Source: Dermanyssus gallinae (taxonomy: Eukaryota > Arthropoda > Arachnida > Mesostigmata > Dermanyssidae). From it: a stretch of DNA of 64,000 nt. Both the position numbers and the translations under genes were made by a program. Of this stretch, positions 34,549-45,072 are shown piece after piece; positions within the stretch are counted from its first letter, which is position 1; the number at the start of each line of letters is the position of its first letter. The notes beneath the pieces are model-generated. The model saw nothing but the letters and a program-made list of their open reading frames with translations. It did not search any database and was not told where the DNA came from. The stretch spans positions 1 through 64,000 of the forward strand of contig QVRM01002191.1 of the NCBI GenBank assembly GCA_003439945.1, in the 5' to 3' direction.

Positions 34549-36335
34549 TATATACATATATAGTATGTATCTGCAGATGCCCTTATAGACCTAACTTGAG
34601 TACAAATAAATTGTGTCCTAGATATTTACCTTACGTACCATATATTATGTATCAAATGAAAAAAGTACACAGCAGCAACAATTACGATCCACAATATGAT
34701 AAAACTTAATATAATTATCTACAAGCTACAAAAATCGCATACAATGTAAAAGGGTAAATTGGAAACTCGAATAGTGACGATATAGAAGAACGAACAACAC
34801 AATATTTTACTAAAGACCATATAACTTAATGACGACATTAGACGTAACTTTGGTCCCGTTATGAGGTCGTGCAGACATATACACATGAATTACATAAAAA
34901 TATGTGTAATCAATTTGAGGTTAACTGGCATAGCCTTTATGTTAAAGTCTCTAGTGCAATTGCTATTTAGTTTAATAGCATGTTTCAAAACGTCAATGTG
35001 AAATGCAACGCGCAAGAATGATACTGCATACACTGCGCGCGTTTTTTTTCGAAGTTACATTTATTTGCTCCTTAGTTTGCCACATTTAATAGGACATTGC
35101 AATGAACACGTATGAGAGTACGTAGTAGATCTACGCGTACGCACCCGAAGCTCGAACGAGGTCTCGAACGCAAAAAAATTACTTAACTTTGCAACTAAAC
35201 CACACTGCTCGGTTAAGGTGGTTGATGCGCTGGTCTGTAGCACCATATGAAGACAAAACCGCTGTATCAGGATCGGCAAGGCGTTTCGATACTACTCGCA
35301 ACGTTTGTAGCTATCGGAAAGGTGTTGACACGACGGCAGCTGCTTATGCAGCGAGACTATCACAATGCCGCACGGTGGCGATGAACTGTATTCACTACTC
35401 GATAAAAATTCATTTCATATTTATTCACTCAGGTTGAGTAGCGATTATAACCACAAATACGACGATAGTCAGTCACACAAGGAGCTCGGTTGCAGACACT
35501 TTTCCACCTCCCAAACGAAGCGCTTGCTTTAAAGCCATCAAGGAAAAGGCGGTTTTGACTAATCTGCTTACTCTTACTCGAATAATAAGAGATGGAGTAA
35601 TACTGCAATACATAGCACCTGAGCGACCAGGTTTCTCTAAACAAATAGTTTACATCTCCCCTGTGTGGCGGAAGCAAGCAAACAAAAAGCTCTCCGAATG
35701 TTAAAACAACGAGTATCTAATTTGATTGGAAAAAACTCGTGCGCTATCTGAACCGGCTAGCAATACTTAGACTACCTAGGTATACCAAGCAAGGAGATTG
35801 GACGTTTATGTTAAGCGTTACAAGTAAGTTAAATAAAAAGTAAAGTTTCCTCAAAGCGACGATGACTGCTAAAACCGACCAGCAGACAAAACGCTACCTA
35901 CTAAAATAAGTAATCTAGCAGCTTTGTGCTCTAAATGGACGCGCTGTCGTTATGTTTGGTTTGGCGTCGTTGTTGCCTCTATTAATCTGCCTTTTCAATT
36001 CAATGTATGGCCATGTCAAAGCTGTATAGCGTGTACTGCCAAGCAGCTCACATTGATCTACGATCACGAAAGAACACCGTATTTGCCTTAATGGGATCCC
36101 GCCACGTCCTCCGACAGTCGCTCTCAGTCGGCCGCCGATGAGTTATCAGACATCAATCAGAGTCGGCATGGTTTTACCATATGCAGGCAATCTGTATGTG
36201 CCTACATGCATACGACTAACTTACTACTCCGTTGGTTATCAAAAATGCAGAAGTTTCTCCTGTCTCTCGCCATCTTTGTCAAGTTGCTTTTCCCGCTATC
36301 ATAATTAGGCTACGTTGTGATTCTAAGGGTACTCT
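34549..36335. other. Unassigned AT-rich DNA
   Basis: No gene recognised apart from a degraded SINE-like stretch at 35.15-35.22 kb. Confidence 0.4.
35150..35217 (-). mobile_element. Degraded SINE family 1 head
   Basis: The minus strand reads AACCGAGCAGTGTGGTTTAGTTGC, then GCGTTCGAGACC. This parallels the ACCGAGCA start, A box and B box of the SINEs at 8.4 and 53.4 kb but is strongly diverged. The body could not be traced. Confidence 0.35.
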
Positions 36336-36339
36336 GTGA

Positions 36340-36425
36340 GTCAAGCCCGGTGGCGTTCGCGCGCGCCCTGCAAACGGAGGAAACACGTAGGTGCACGGGG
36401 GTCTGATCCCCGCCGTTGTATATTT
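36340..36425 (+). mobile_element. tRNA-like SINE (family 2), copy 2
   Basis: Shares GGAGGAAACACGTAGGTGC and the B-box region (GGTCTGATCCCCGCCG here) with 15,228-15,325. The B box has an insertion relative to the canonical form, so it is probably inactive. Confidence 0.5.
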
Positions 36426-36429
36426 GTAT

Positions 36430-37505
36430 TAATGGGGTCCGTTCACAAAGCAATGCGAAAGGAAATCTGTGGACGCTAAATGTTAGCTGAGAATCAGCCC
36501 GAAAACGCCTAGGTACTCTGTAAAGCGTTATTTGATTCCTGCAATCTTACTTCCTTTAATTTCCTGGACGTTCTCTAGAAACTAACGTTTTCAATCCTTC
36601 ATAGATGATCTACTCAAGCAATGAAGAATGCTACAAATTTAAAACAATGAAAACGTGCTAAGAAAATTCGTCGGCTAGAGCAGAGCTTATTCACAGAGAT
36701 ACGCCAGAACGCAATTCTGCATGAAACTAATATTTGATTATATTAGTTTGCGCTATTGTAACAAAATTAAAATTTCCAAACCAACACCTGAAAGGAAAGC
36801 GCTAACCGATATGTCTTATGATGACGTTTAACGCAAACGAGGCCGCAAAATCTACAGCAACACTCATCGCAGGGGTTACGTAATCCAGTCCAGTGGCAAA
36901 CTTTGTAGTGGAACCCATTAACGGAGAGGCGGGCAAGAACGTGGCGCTGCTCAAAGAATAGTTCCTTTCAAGTTGCCGGCCTTTCATAAAACCTTAACTT
37001 GAACTTCCTCCATCTTTGCGCAAAACCGCTACAAGCAGGAGTTGCAAGCTATTTACAAGATTCTCGAAAAACGTCGTCGCTTGAATCTGTGGGTCCATCA
37101 CGAACTTCGCACGATGTCCTCAAGACTTCCTGGGGCCGCGGAGACTTTCGGGGAAGACTGTCGGGCCGCGACAGTGTTGTGTATAGACGACGTAATGTCA
37201 CAGAGGGTGATGCTAAAGCTTGTTCACGCCACGATGTTCACGAATAGGTTGACCATCTCCACAGATCCTCTCTAGCTGTTTAACTTTCTCTAGCGACGGC
37301 TGCTCTTTAGGTCGTAGTTTCCCCAGAGATGCTTGATGCAGCTAACTGAAAATGGCAATTTCTGCAGGCAGCGATTGACCCTTGAAAGCGGTAGGCGTTT
37401 GCACATCCGAATAGCTTGACCTCGTGTGCTTTGCTTATTAGGAGCTTCCTTGATTCTTCTGTGGAACAGGGAGCCTCAAGAAGCTGGCAGTTTTCGACTG
37501 AGCAC
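36430..37505. other. Unassigned DNA upstream of LINE element A
   Basis: A short plus-strand frame near 37,060-37,110 has EKRRRLNLWVHHEL, which recalls the N-terminus of PIF/Harbinger nucleases, but nothing after it supports that family. Confidence 0.35.
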
Positions 37506-37521
37506 ATATCTTATGACGTTG
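37506..37521. repeat. Left target-site duplication of LINE A
   Basis: ATATCTTATGACGTTG is repeated exactly at 42,529-42,544, directly after the LINE's 3' end. Confidence 0.8.
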
Positions 37522-38215
37522 CTGAGTTGTTCTCGAACAGTGCAGACGTGTTTGTGTGTGGCTCTTGGAAAGTACCGCTAAATTCTAGAATTTTGCGTGG
37601 AAATCCATGTGCATCAGTGAGCATAACATCGTTGAGACTATCGAAGTTGATTAGCGTGAACATCTGTAGTGTGCCTCGGAACTAATTTATTAGAAGCAGT
37701 GTTGACTTGAATAGTCATCATCATCACTCTACCTCTACGTACATCATCTTTACTTCTCACCACTACCTTCGTAGCTTTATTACTATCTCGTATCCAGCAT
37801 AACCCTACCATCATTACCTTCATTATTGCCAGCTTCGTGTTTACTAGCATCCCCACATCCACCGTTAACCTCATTGAAACCATCCCATCCGTCATCAATA
37901 TCAGCATCATCGTGTGTTACAGGCCTTATAATACTTACCATTAGCAGAATATCTTCTTATTTTCTTTTCATCAGCTCTACCTCACAATGACCTCAGTTAC
38001 TCACTATCGCCAGTTATCATCACGACTCTCATCACCGACGCCGCCGTTGTCACTACCTCCCCTTCGGATACCACCACCACCACAGTTTTAAATCGAACGC
38101 GAACTACAGTCCGACCTGCCACTGCATGGTAAACAAACGGTATCTTGTTTGTAAACAGGCGCGGCATAGCAGTAGCTAGCTATGTGGCGGCAACGGACGC
38201 CAACAAAAGAAGCAG

Positions 38216-39573
38216 ATGGTGCAACGTGACAAACCTGCGTACGTGCAAGTGGATAGAGCTGCGGATGGACGCGTTGATGAATCAACCAGCGATGCGGGCG
38301 GTCCGGCTCACCGTCCAATGGCGGGATGTGGGAAGCGCGCCGCATCGAGTCCTGTGGAAGACTCTCGCAGCAAGGATATGCGTGTGTCGCAGGCTTTTGT
38401 TGAAACCACTAGCGAGACAACCGGTGGCGTCCGAGTCGGTGAAGAGATATCGGATGAAGCGGGGTTTACAACGGTGACCCCGTGCAGGCGATCTTGTGCG
38501 CCGAAAGTTGTCGTAGCAAAGCAAGAGGCAGTAATATTTTCGACGGAAGACAATTCCATGGAGCTCCACTTTAATGATGTACGCGACTTTATCGCTAAAC
38601 ACATTAAAGGAAAAATGGAAAAACCCCGTTTCACAAGAAGTGCGGGAACTTCTAATTGTTGTTGAGGCCAAAGAAGATAGAGCTACGCTACTATCGCTGC
38701 AGGATTTAGCCAACATAAAGGTATCGGCGAGGATCAGTGGAGGGCGATCCACAGTGAAGGGGAAAATATCTGGTGTGCATCCATCAATATCGGAGGCTAC
38801 TATATCGGCTGCTCTGAAGCCCTTTGGGGTTTCCGAAGCGATAAGGGTGAAAGCTAAAGACGCGAAGACAAATATTGTATCGACCACTGAGCAAGTTATT
38901 TTGACTTTCGCGGGTGGAGATTTTCCAGCAGAGGTTCGGTTAGGGTTGAAACGGCACGGCGTTGTCTTATATCGAGAGCCCATGCAATGTTTTAAGTGTT
39001 ACAGCATGGATCACTTTGCAACAAACTGCAAACTTTCTACACCGAGATGCAGAAGGTGTGGTTCTACGGAGCACCTGAGGAAGGATTGCAAAACCCAGGC
39101 TCGATGCAGTAAGTGTTTTGGTAAACATGAATCCACATGGGGCTCATGTCCACACAGGCTGAAGCGCATGGAATTGTTACAAAAATCGTCCTAAAACAGT
39201 ATTATCATACGCTCGGATGCCCCGCTGGTACTACTCTACATACCTGTGGGCCACATACAGGCCTCTGACAACTTCTCAAGGCGCACTTGGTCCTCCGTAA
39301 TAAGAAACGGAATCAAGATAAACAAGGCAACGCTCAAACCTCAACGGCCTGAACCAGAACGGGACCCAGTAGCAACAAGGTGCCCCACTTGAAATGACCG
39401 GTCATAAACTGAGTGACCAGCAAGTGCCGCTACAAATAGTGGAGGATATCGTGCAACAGGTGATTGCGACGATTATACCGAGGTTAGCGGATATCATCGT
39501 GCAGACGGTGGCTAGGGCCATTCAGGAAGCTATTCCGAGCATTCTGGGAGGACTGATGGGCGCCCCCCGTTAG
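38216..39573 (+). pseudogene. LINE A ORF1: gag-like protein with three zinc knuckles
   Basis: Would bind the element RNA in the ribonucleoprotein. The N-terminal 130 residues are low in order. A one-base frameshift occurs at about 38,620 in a run of A and C, after which the frame continues to 39,194. The central region (KISGVHPSISEATISAAL to PAEVRLGLKRHGV) is typical of gag-like ORF1s before the knuckles. The knuckles begin CFKC near 38,992, then CRRC and CSKC, each in the C-x2-C-x4-H-x4-C style. A stop at 39,192 interrupts the frame, which then continues open to a C-terminal amphipathic stretch ending MGAPR. The start at 38,216 is the first Met of the frame and not certain. Confidence 0.75.
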
Positions 39574-39756
39574 CTCCCTAACTCTGCCGCAACAATCCAC
39601 GACCATTAACGCGGATAGGACCCAACCTAGAACAGAAGCGCAGATCATGTATTTGCATCTTCATCACGTTCCAAATCGACCTGACTTCTGAAGACAGCAG
39701 TGAGCAGGAACCAGCAGATCAAGCAAGATAATAATAAGTTTGGAGACGTAGTGAAT

Positions 39757-42452
39757 GCAGGTATTCAAATAGTGATGTGAAATTGCGAGAGGAGTAAGTT
39801 GTTAGATTTGCTCGGGGACGACGCGTACAAAGGGGTAGACGTCCTCATTTTGACGGAGACCTGGGCACGAGAGCAGTTTGATATTCGGGGATTCTATGGA
39901 TACCATGCGCTGGCATCGTGTAAAAAGGGTCCGGGTAGGCCGAGCGGGGGGCATCAATTTTCGTTAGACCGACGGTGGGAGAAATGAGCGTGGGGATAGT
40001 AGCAGAAAATCTAATCGCAGTAATGTCATTTAAACTAGAACTAGTGGCTACCTATGTACAGCCGACGGGGACGGAGTTTACAGAGACGGTGGTCGAGCGC
40101 CTCTTGTTGGGGATACAACCGCTACCGCGGAAGGCTCCGATGATCATAGGAGGGGATTTTAACGCGAGATTAGACAGGATTGACTCGGAACGAACGGTGG
40201 CCTTGATAGACGTATTAGAAGAGATCGGCTGTTGGGTAGTTAACAGGGCAAATGTGTGCACATATGAATGCCACTCTGGGACATCAGTTATTGATATATT
40301 TGCAACCGATTGGACAGAAGTGATATACTATTTACAGGGGACGACAATCCTTTACAGGAAGGTGCGGGACTCAGAAAACATACACCTATGGGTATCCGGG
40401 TAAAAATTAGAGGCACTGTTCAAGAACGAGGGAGAAGGGAAGGCTCAGGGGAGAGGCTTAACGGCAACGTCCTTTTACAAGGACTTAGAGGGGTACTTCC
40501 GGTGCCAAGGGTAATCCAGGTAGATTCCTATGGGAAGACCCCGAAAACGGTGCAGGGCAGCCAAGCAAGCTAGTAGGCTGATGCGAGAATATGTAAAGGC
40601 CGTCCCGTTAATGAGGCAGTTGGCTGCGTTGATTAAACGGTTGGTTAAGAAAGCGCATAAGGAGGAGAAGAAAAATAAAGAGTGGGTAGCAATAAAGGAG
40701 GCTGACGAACGTCCACATACATGGCTGAAACGGAGGGTGAGAAGACAGTGTTCCGTACAGACAAGTAAGTTAGTCGAACATTTCAGGCAAATATTGGGCG
40801 GGTCGGACACAACTCCGAAAGCGCCGCTAGAATAAGAAGGCCCGTGGGATCACAGAACGGAGGAAGCGAGGGTTTGGATCAGAAGGGAAATCTCTTTTAG
40901 GGAAGTGATAGAAGCAATAGACAAAGCACCACTTGGAAATTACTTGATAAGAACTGAACACATGAAAGATACCCTAATTCTCGCACCATGCTGACAAGCC
41001 TTATTTGATGAATGTTTAAACAAGGGGCAAATTCCAGAGGCCTGGAAGAAAGCGACTTTAATAGTAATTCCAAAAGGAATGGGAGTAGAAACTGAACCAG
41101 AAGCTTGGATGGGAATAGCAATAAAAACTGTCCGTATAAAATATTTTCGGGGATAATAGCTAGGAGACTGGGGTCATTCTTGGAGGAGCGGGGGGTAATA
41201 CCGGAGGAGCAGCATGGATTTAGGAAAGAAAGTCAACTTACTCAGCAATTCAGGAGCTGCTAGGAGCAATCTGGGAAACGCTGTCCAGGCCGAGAAGTTG
41301 TATATATGCGGTGTTTGTAGATTTAAAGGCAGCGTTTGACATAGCATCAAGGGATAAAATAGTTGAAGAGCTGGCAAAATCGGGAGTGCCGGGAGCAGTT
41401 TTGAGGTTACTTATTAATATGTTAAAACAGAACACGGTGCTGATTGATAACGGGTCGGTATTGCGGGGGAGGTGGCTCAAACCACAGGTGTTGCACAGGG
41501 CGATGGACTGAGCCCATTGCTGTTTTCCGTACTTTTAAGTGGACTACCAGAGTGGGTAAGGGCGGGCTGGACCCAACAGTGGGCCAGAATCTTACTGTAC
41601 GCTGACGATGTGGTCATCTTTGGTGCCAGCCTTTTCAGGGTGAAACAAGCCATGAATCGACTCACTACATTCATGGATGAAAAGGGCTTAAAGGTTAACT
41701 GGGGAAAGACAGTAGCTATGAAATTCCGAAGGGGCGGTCGTATGGCCCGGGGTGACGTAATCCAAATCAGGGGGACAGAAATTGAATTTGTAAACAAATT
41801 TACATACGTAGGCATAACCTTATCAGCAAGCGATAGCAGTTTTCGGTCACACATCCAGGAGAGGGTCAGGAAGGCCACCATCGCAGCTGCGGCAATTAAA
41901 TGGCCACATATGCTTTCAGTACATGCAGCAATTGCTCTTTTCGGTATACAGATAGTACCCATAGTCACATACGGCATTCCACTAATATGGGATAAGTTGG
42001 GAGTAGGCGAATTGCGTTTAATTGATGAAGTGAGGTTTTCCTTTTTAAAGAGGGTTTTTGCGCGTTCGAATACATGCAGGAATAGAATTGTTCACGTCTT
42101 GGAGGGTGGCCCGTTGCTGACGGAAGACCTACAAAAACGATGTAGTCTGAAGAAAACGTGCGCCTTTGAAGTTTATATGCGGAACTGGGAAACCAAAATT
42201 AGTAAGGTGGACATAGGTATTTATGGAACAGCAGCAATGACGAGCACTGAATGGCGGGGTAGCGAGGTAAAAGATCGACATCTAACTACGGCCTTTGCAG
42301 CTCACGGATTTCATCACGTTCGGTGCAACGTGAAGGGTTTTCATGAACCACAGGATGAATGTCAATGCAAACAATTCTGGAGCAAATGTGATCGATACCA
42401 CGCCGCGGTATGCCCGGCTGTTAGGTCTATAGCAGAACTAGCAAAACGCTAG
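39757..42452 (+). pseudogene. LINE A ORF2: endonuclease and reverse transcriptase
   Basis: The endonuclease begins GIQIVM, a stop where Trp is expected, then NCERS; LILTETW and GGDFNARLD follow, and RKHTPM takes the place of the usual SDHxP. Frameshifts occur at about 39,960, 40,330 and 40,540. RT blocks: FNDECL-like and IPEAWKKATLIVIPKG near 41,030, VDLKAAFD at about 41,314, GVAQGDGLSPLLF near 41,489 and an intact YADD near 41,600. From 41,472 to the end the frame is open for 326 residues. The C-terminus has a Cys/His motif, C-x-C-x6-C...H-x4-C, in CQCKQFWSKCDRYHAAVC. The RT catalytic core is intact but the protein as a whole is broken. Confidence 0.8.
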
Positions 42453-42528
42453 ATTGTTGGTGTCTCGAAACATTTTGATGTAACATAAACACATTTACCC
42501 AGTTTGGGTGTTAATAATAAAACAATAT

Positions 42529-42544
42529 ATATCTTATGACGTTG
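42529..42544. repeat. Right target-site duplication of LINE A
   Basis: Exact copy of 37,506-37,521. Confidence 0.8.
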
Positions 42545-44286
42545 GCCAACCATTAGATCGTACGCTTTCAACCTTCTGCAATGGGACGCACTAAGTTATC
42601 CTTTTCCTTCAACGATACGAGGCCCGCCTCGAAGGTAGTAGGTCCAATATTGGAGGGAGGCTGCTCCCAACGAAGTAAGTCTACCACGACTTTAGATAAA
42701 TTGTACTTTTGTGTGTGCGTGTTATATACGCGTGAATTATATACGCAGACTAATAAAATCATTTTAGTCGCACATTAGTTATGTACTAATAAAATACGTC
42801 TTGCAGCATTTGCCTATTATATAATCTAGTTAATGAAGGGGACCACTTTAAGCAGAAAAAAAGCATCAAACAGAAGCAATTATGGCGTTAACCAATAAAT
42901 ATGGCGGTTAGTATGCTGTACGCGACACGGCTAGACAAATCAAGTGCAGGCAATTTTCCGGTTTATTTTGCAAAACAAGTAAACTTATTAATTCAACTGG
43001 TTTGCTAAGGCGCTTAGTGTAGGCAACAAATAGCTAGTTCGTGGCCACGTATTTTGTCCCCATTTTTGCTCTGATCAGCTACGAGTTGGGCGGGGGTTTA
43101 CGTAGTACTTATTATATAAGATAGAGCATATTTGTGTGTATATCATAAAAAGGGATGTGTTGTATTCCATTATATACTGAAGTTGACAAAGACGATGCGC
43201 AAAGATTACGCAAGCTACTGAGATTAATGTAAGTAATGAAATTGAATTCCAAATGAATGACAAAAATAGGGTAAAATTGATATAATGGAAAAAAATAGGG
43301 AAGCATACTGCTAACGTACTTATACAACAGTATTGCGAGCAGATGAAAGGCCATTCCTGGGATTGTTAGCTCAAACAGGCAAACTCCTTACCAGATTACA
43401 CTATTTAATAACTATGCATAAGTGAATACAGTTTTGCTTTAGCAGGTTAAGAGCGTTAATGGGATACGTGAACTTTGTCTTGTGGATTAGCGTTTCAAAT
43501 CACTTAAGGTTAACGTGCTGTTCTGTAAAAATGCCAAATAAAAAAAATTGCCCCATATATGCTCCATCATACCAAGTTAATCTGAATTACCACGTTTCTA
43601 TTTTCATCAATTTTAGTTACAGTTCCTATATTCTATAACGGCGGCGAACTGGTTGCGCTTGAGTATGGGTTGAACTAATGGATGCTTGTTTGGGTGTTTC
43701 AGGTGATCACAGCACGGTCATACCAATTAATGAATGTGTTTTGCTCTTGCCGTTAAGGTTCTGGGCGTCGTTGATCAAGTTCGCCCAAGAGGGCCTTAAA
43801 TCGATCGGCAAACTGTTAGAAGATCGGTTGCCTGCTAAACCTCTGTGCAAGGGATCATTACTGGGCGGGCGTTAGCGCCTAGTTCGAGTGGCTTTTAGCC
43901 ACGCTGTCTCTAGCAAAAGTTAATGGAGCAGCGCCAAACTGCTACGGTGGCTGCCGGCTCGACGGTGATACCACGCACTGTTGCTATCTTTGCCCTCAAA
44001 GTGGTTGCTACGACTATTCTGAACACAGTGTGAACGCTACTCCGTTATAGCTAGCAAGGGCACGCACTGTGCCCGACCGAAAGCGCACTTCTTTGGCAAC
44101 TGTGGTCGTCATCCTCCACAAGCAGACCCAGTATTTGATTCAAAATATATTTTGCTTAATCTGATTCGTCGACAAGGTCATTAAACCGAAATTAAATTCA
44201 GCATAGATAATTAACTTGAATAGTAAAAAAGTTAAATCCTAACTGTATTACAATCATCAAAGTCGCCCCAACTTTTAACTGCATTT
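42545..44286. other. Unassigned DNA between the two large LINEs
   Basis: No gene recognised. It contains one member of a repeat pair at 42,897-42,965. Confidence 0.4.
42897..42965 (+). repeat. Dispersed repeat, left member
   Basis: TATGCTGTACGCGACAC and the next ~45 bp match 49,587-49,650 at an estimated 75%. The two members lie outside element B in direct orientation. Confidence 0.55.
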
Positions 44287-44300
44287 GTAATTCAAGTTAA
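44287..44300. repeat. Left target-site duplication of LINE B
   Basis: GTAATTCAAGTTAA recurs exactly at 49,479-49,492 just after the 3' end of element B. Similar AT-rich words occur nearby (44,205), so chance is not fully excluded. Confidence 0.65.
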
Positions 44301-44767
44301 TCAGCTTTTCTCAGTTTAAAATCAGTTTAAGTGATCAGCTGTTAGCACTGCCGTGCGGTCGTGTTTTGCGTGTGCTTCGCTGATCTGTGGTCAATCCGGT
44401 GATTAGGCGGCGTTTCTAAAGCAAAGTTGTACCGCGAAAACTGAACACAGTTTTTAGAGCTTTCTGGATAACATCCATAGCTCTTACTCTCCTGGAAACA
44501 TCCAACAGATAATGCGGAATTTTCACGCCGTTTGACTACCTTTATGACTTACAGCTGTACTAGCGCACACAGCAGCACCCGCAGCAGCTTTGCCTATGTT
44601 TCGTACCAACGTGAAATCCAAACGTATCAGTGAGTGTGTACGTGTGTGCGAGTAGAAATCAGCGCCTGGAATTTTAATTGTACACCATTTCCAAAACCAT
44701 ATCTAGTTGAGGGGATTATAGGATATCTTCCTAATATATTTTCATAATTAATGATTACAATTTTTAC

Positions 44768-44943
44768 ATGAGGCTTTATAATAGTTTGGTTGTACCTAAG
44801 TTTCTCTATTGCTGTGAGGTTTGGCGGCCTTACTTAGATAAACACATTGAAGCAATGGAAAGTGTACAGAGGAGATTCCTTCGTCGTGTCTCGAGGTGTA
44901 ACGTTGCCCGAAATTCTATTGTGATAAGGATATCGTCGGTTAC
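44768..44943 (+). pseudogene. LINE RT C-terminal fragment within the 5' region of B
   Basis: Encodes LYNSLVVPKFLYCCEVWRPY and VQRRFLRRVSRCNVARNSI, the block after the RT thumb of CR1/Jockey-type polymerases. It is closely paralleled by the element at 54-56.7 kb (LYETIVVPKLTYCAHVW) and that at 3.8-5.1 kb. It is not related to this region of element B's own ORF2. No RT lies before it. Upstream junction near 44,760; downstream it meets the tRNA-like unit. Confidence 0.65.
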
Positions 44944-44952
44944 CAAAGCAAG

Positions 44953-45024
44953 TGTTGATATGGCTAAGCGGTAGGGCCCCGGATTACCAAAAATAGGCCC
45001 CTGGTTCGATTCCAGGTAAAGGCA
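44953..45024 (+). tRNA. tRNA-like pseudogene with Pol III boxes
   Basis: A box TGGCTAAGCGG at 44,961-44,971, B box GGTTCGATTCC at 45,003-45,013, a perfect 5-bp T stem (CCTGG/CCAGG), a D stem GGCT/GGCC, and a T run at 45,026-45,037 that would stop RNA polymerase III. The acceptor stem does not pair and the anticodon stem is weak, so it is not a working tRNA. It is best read as a tRNA-derived promoter or SINE head. It sits 49 bp before the ORF1 start. Confidence 0.6.
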
Positions 45025-45072
45025 ATTTTTTTTTTTTGCGTTTTTACCATTTGGAGCCACCAACTCGACAAA

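Larger units (their letters stand above)
37522..42528 (+). mobile_element. LINE element A, full length (~5.0 kb)
   Basis: Delimited by a perfect 16-bp duplication. It has a 5' region of about 690 bp, ORF1 with zinc knuckles, ORF2 with an apurinic-type endonuclease and RT, and a short 3' UTR with AATAAA at about 42,516. The 5' region is odd: from about 37,700 to 38,085 it is a low-complexity run of CAT, ACC and CTC triplets. ORF2 resembles that of element B. I cannot assign the clade with confidence beyond the APE-type LINEs (Jockey/CR1/I supergroup). Confidence 0.8.

Noticed and set aside
37042..37275. Possible PIF/Harbinger nuclease start (EKRRRLNLWVHHEL)
   Set aside because: One short motif only; the expected DDE blocks do not follow in any frame.
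44953..45024. Functional tRNA gene
   Set aside because: Pol III boxes and T arm are good, but the acceptor stem cannot pair and the anticodon stem is weak.
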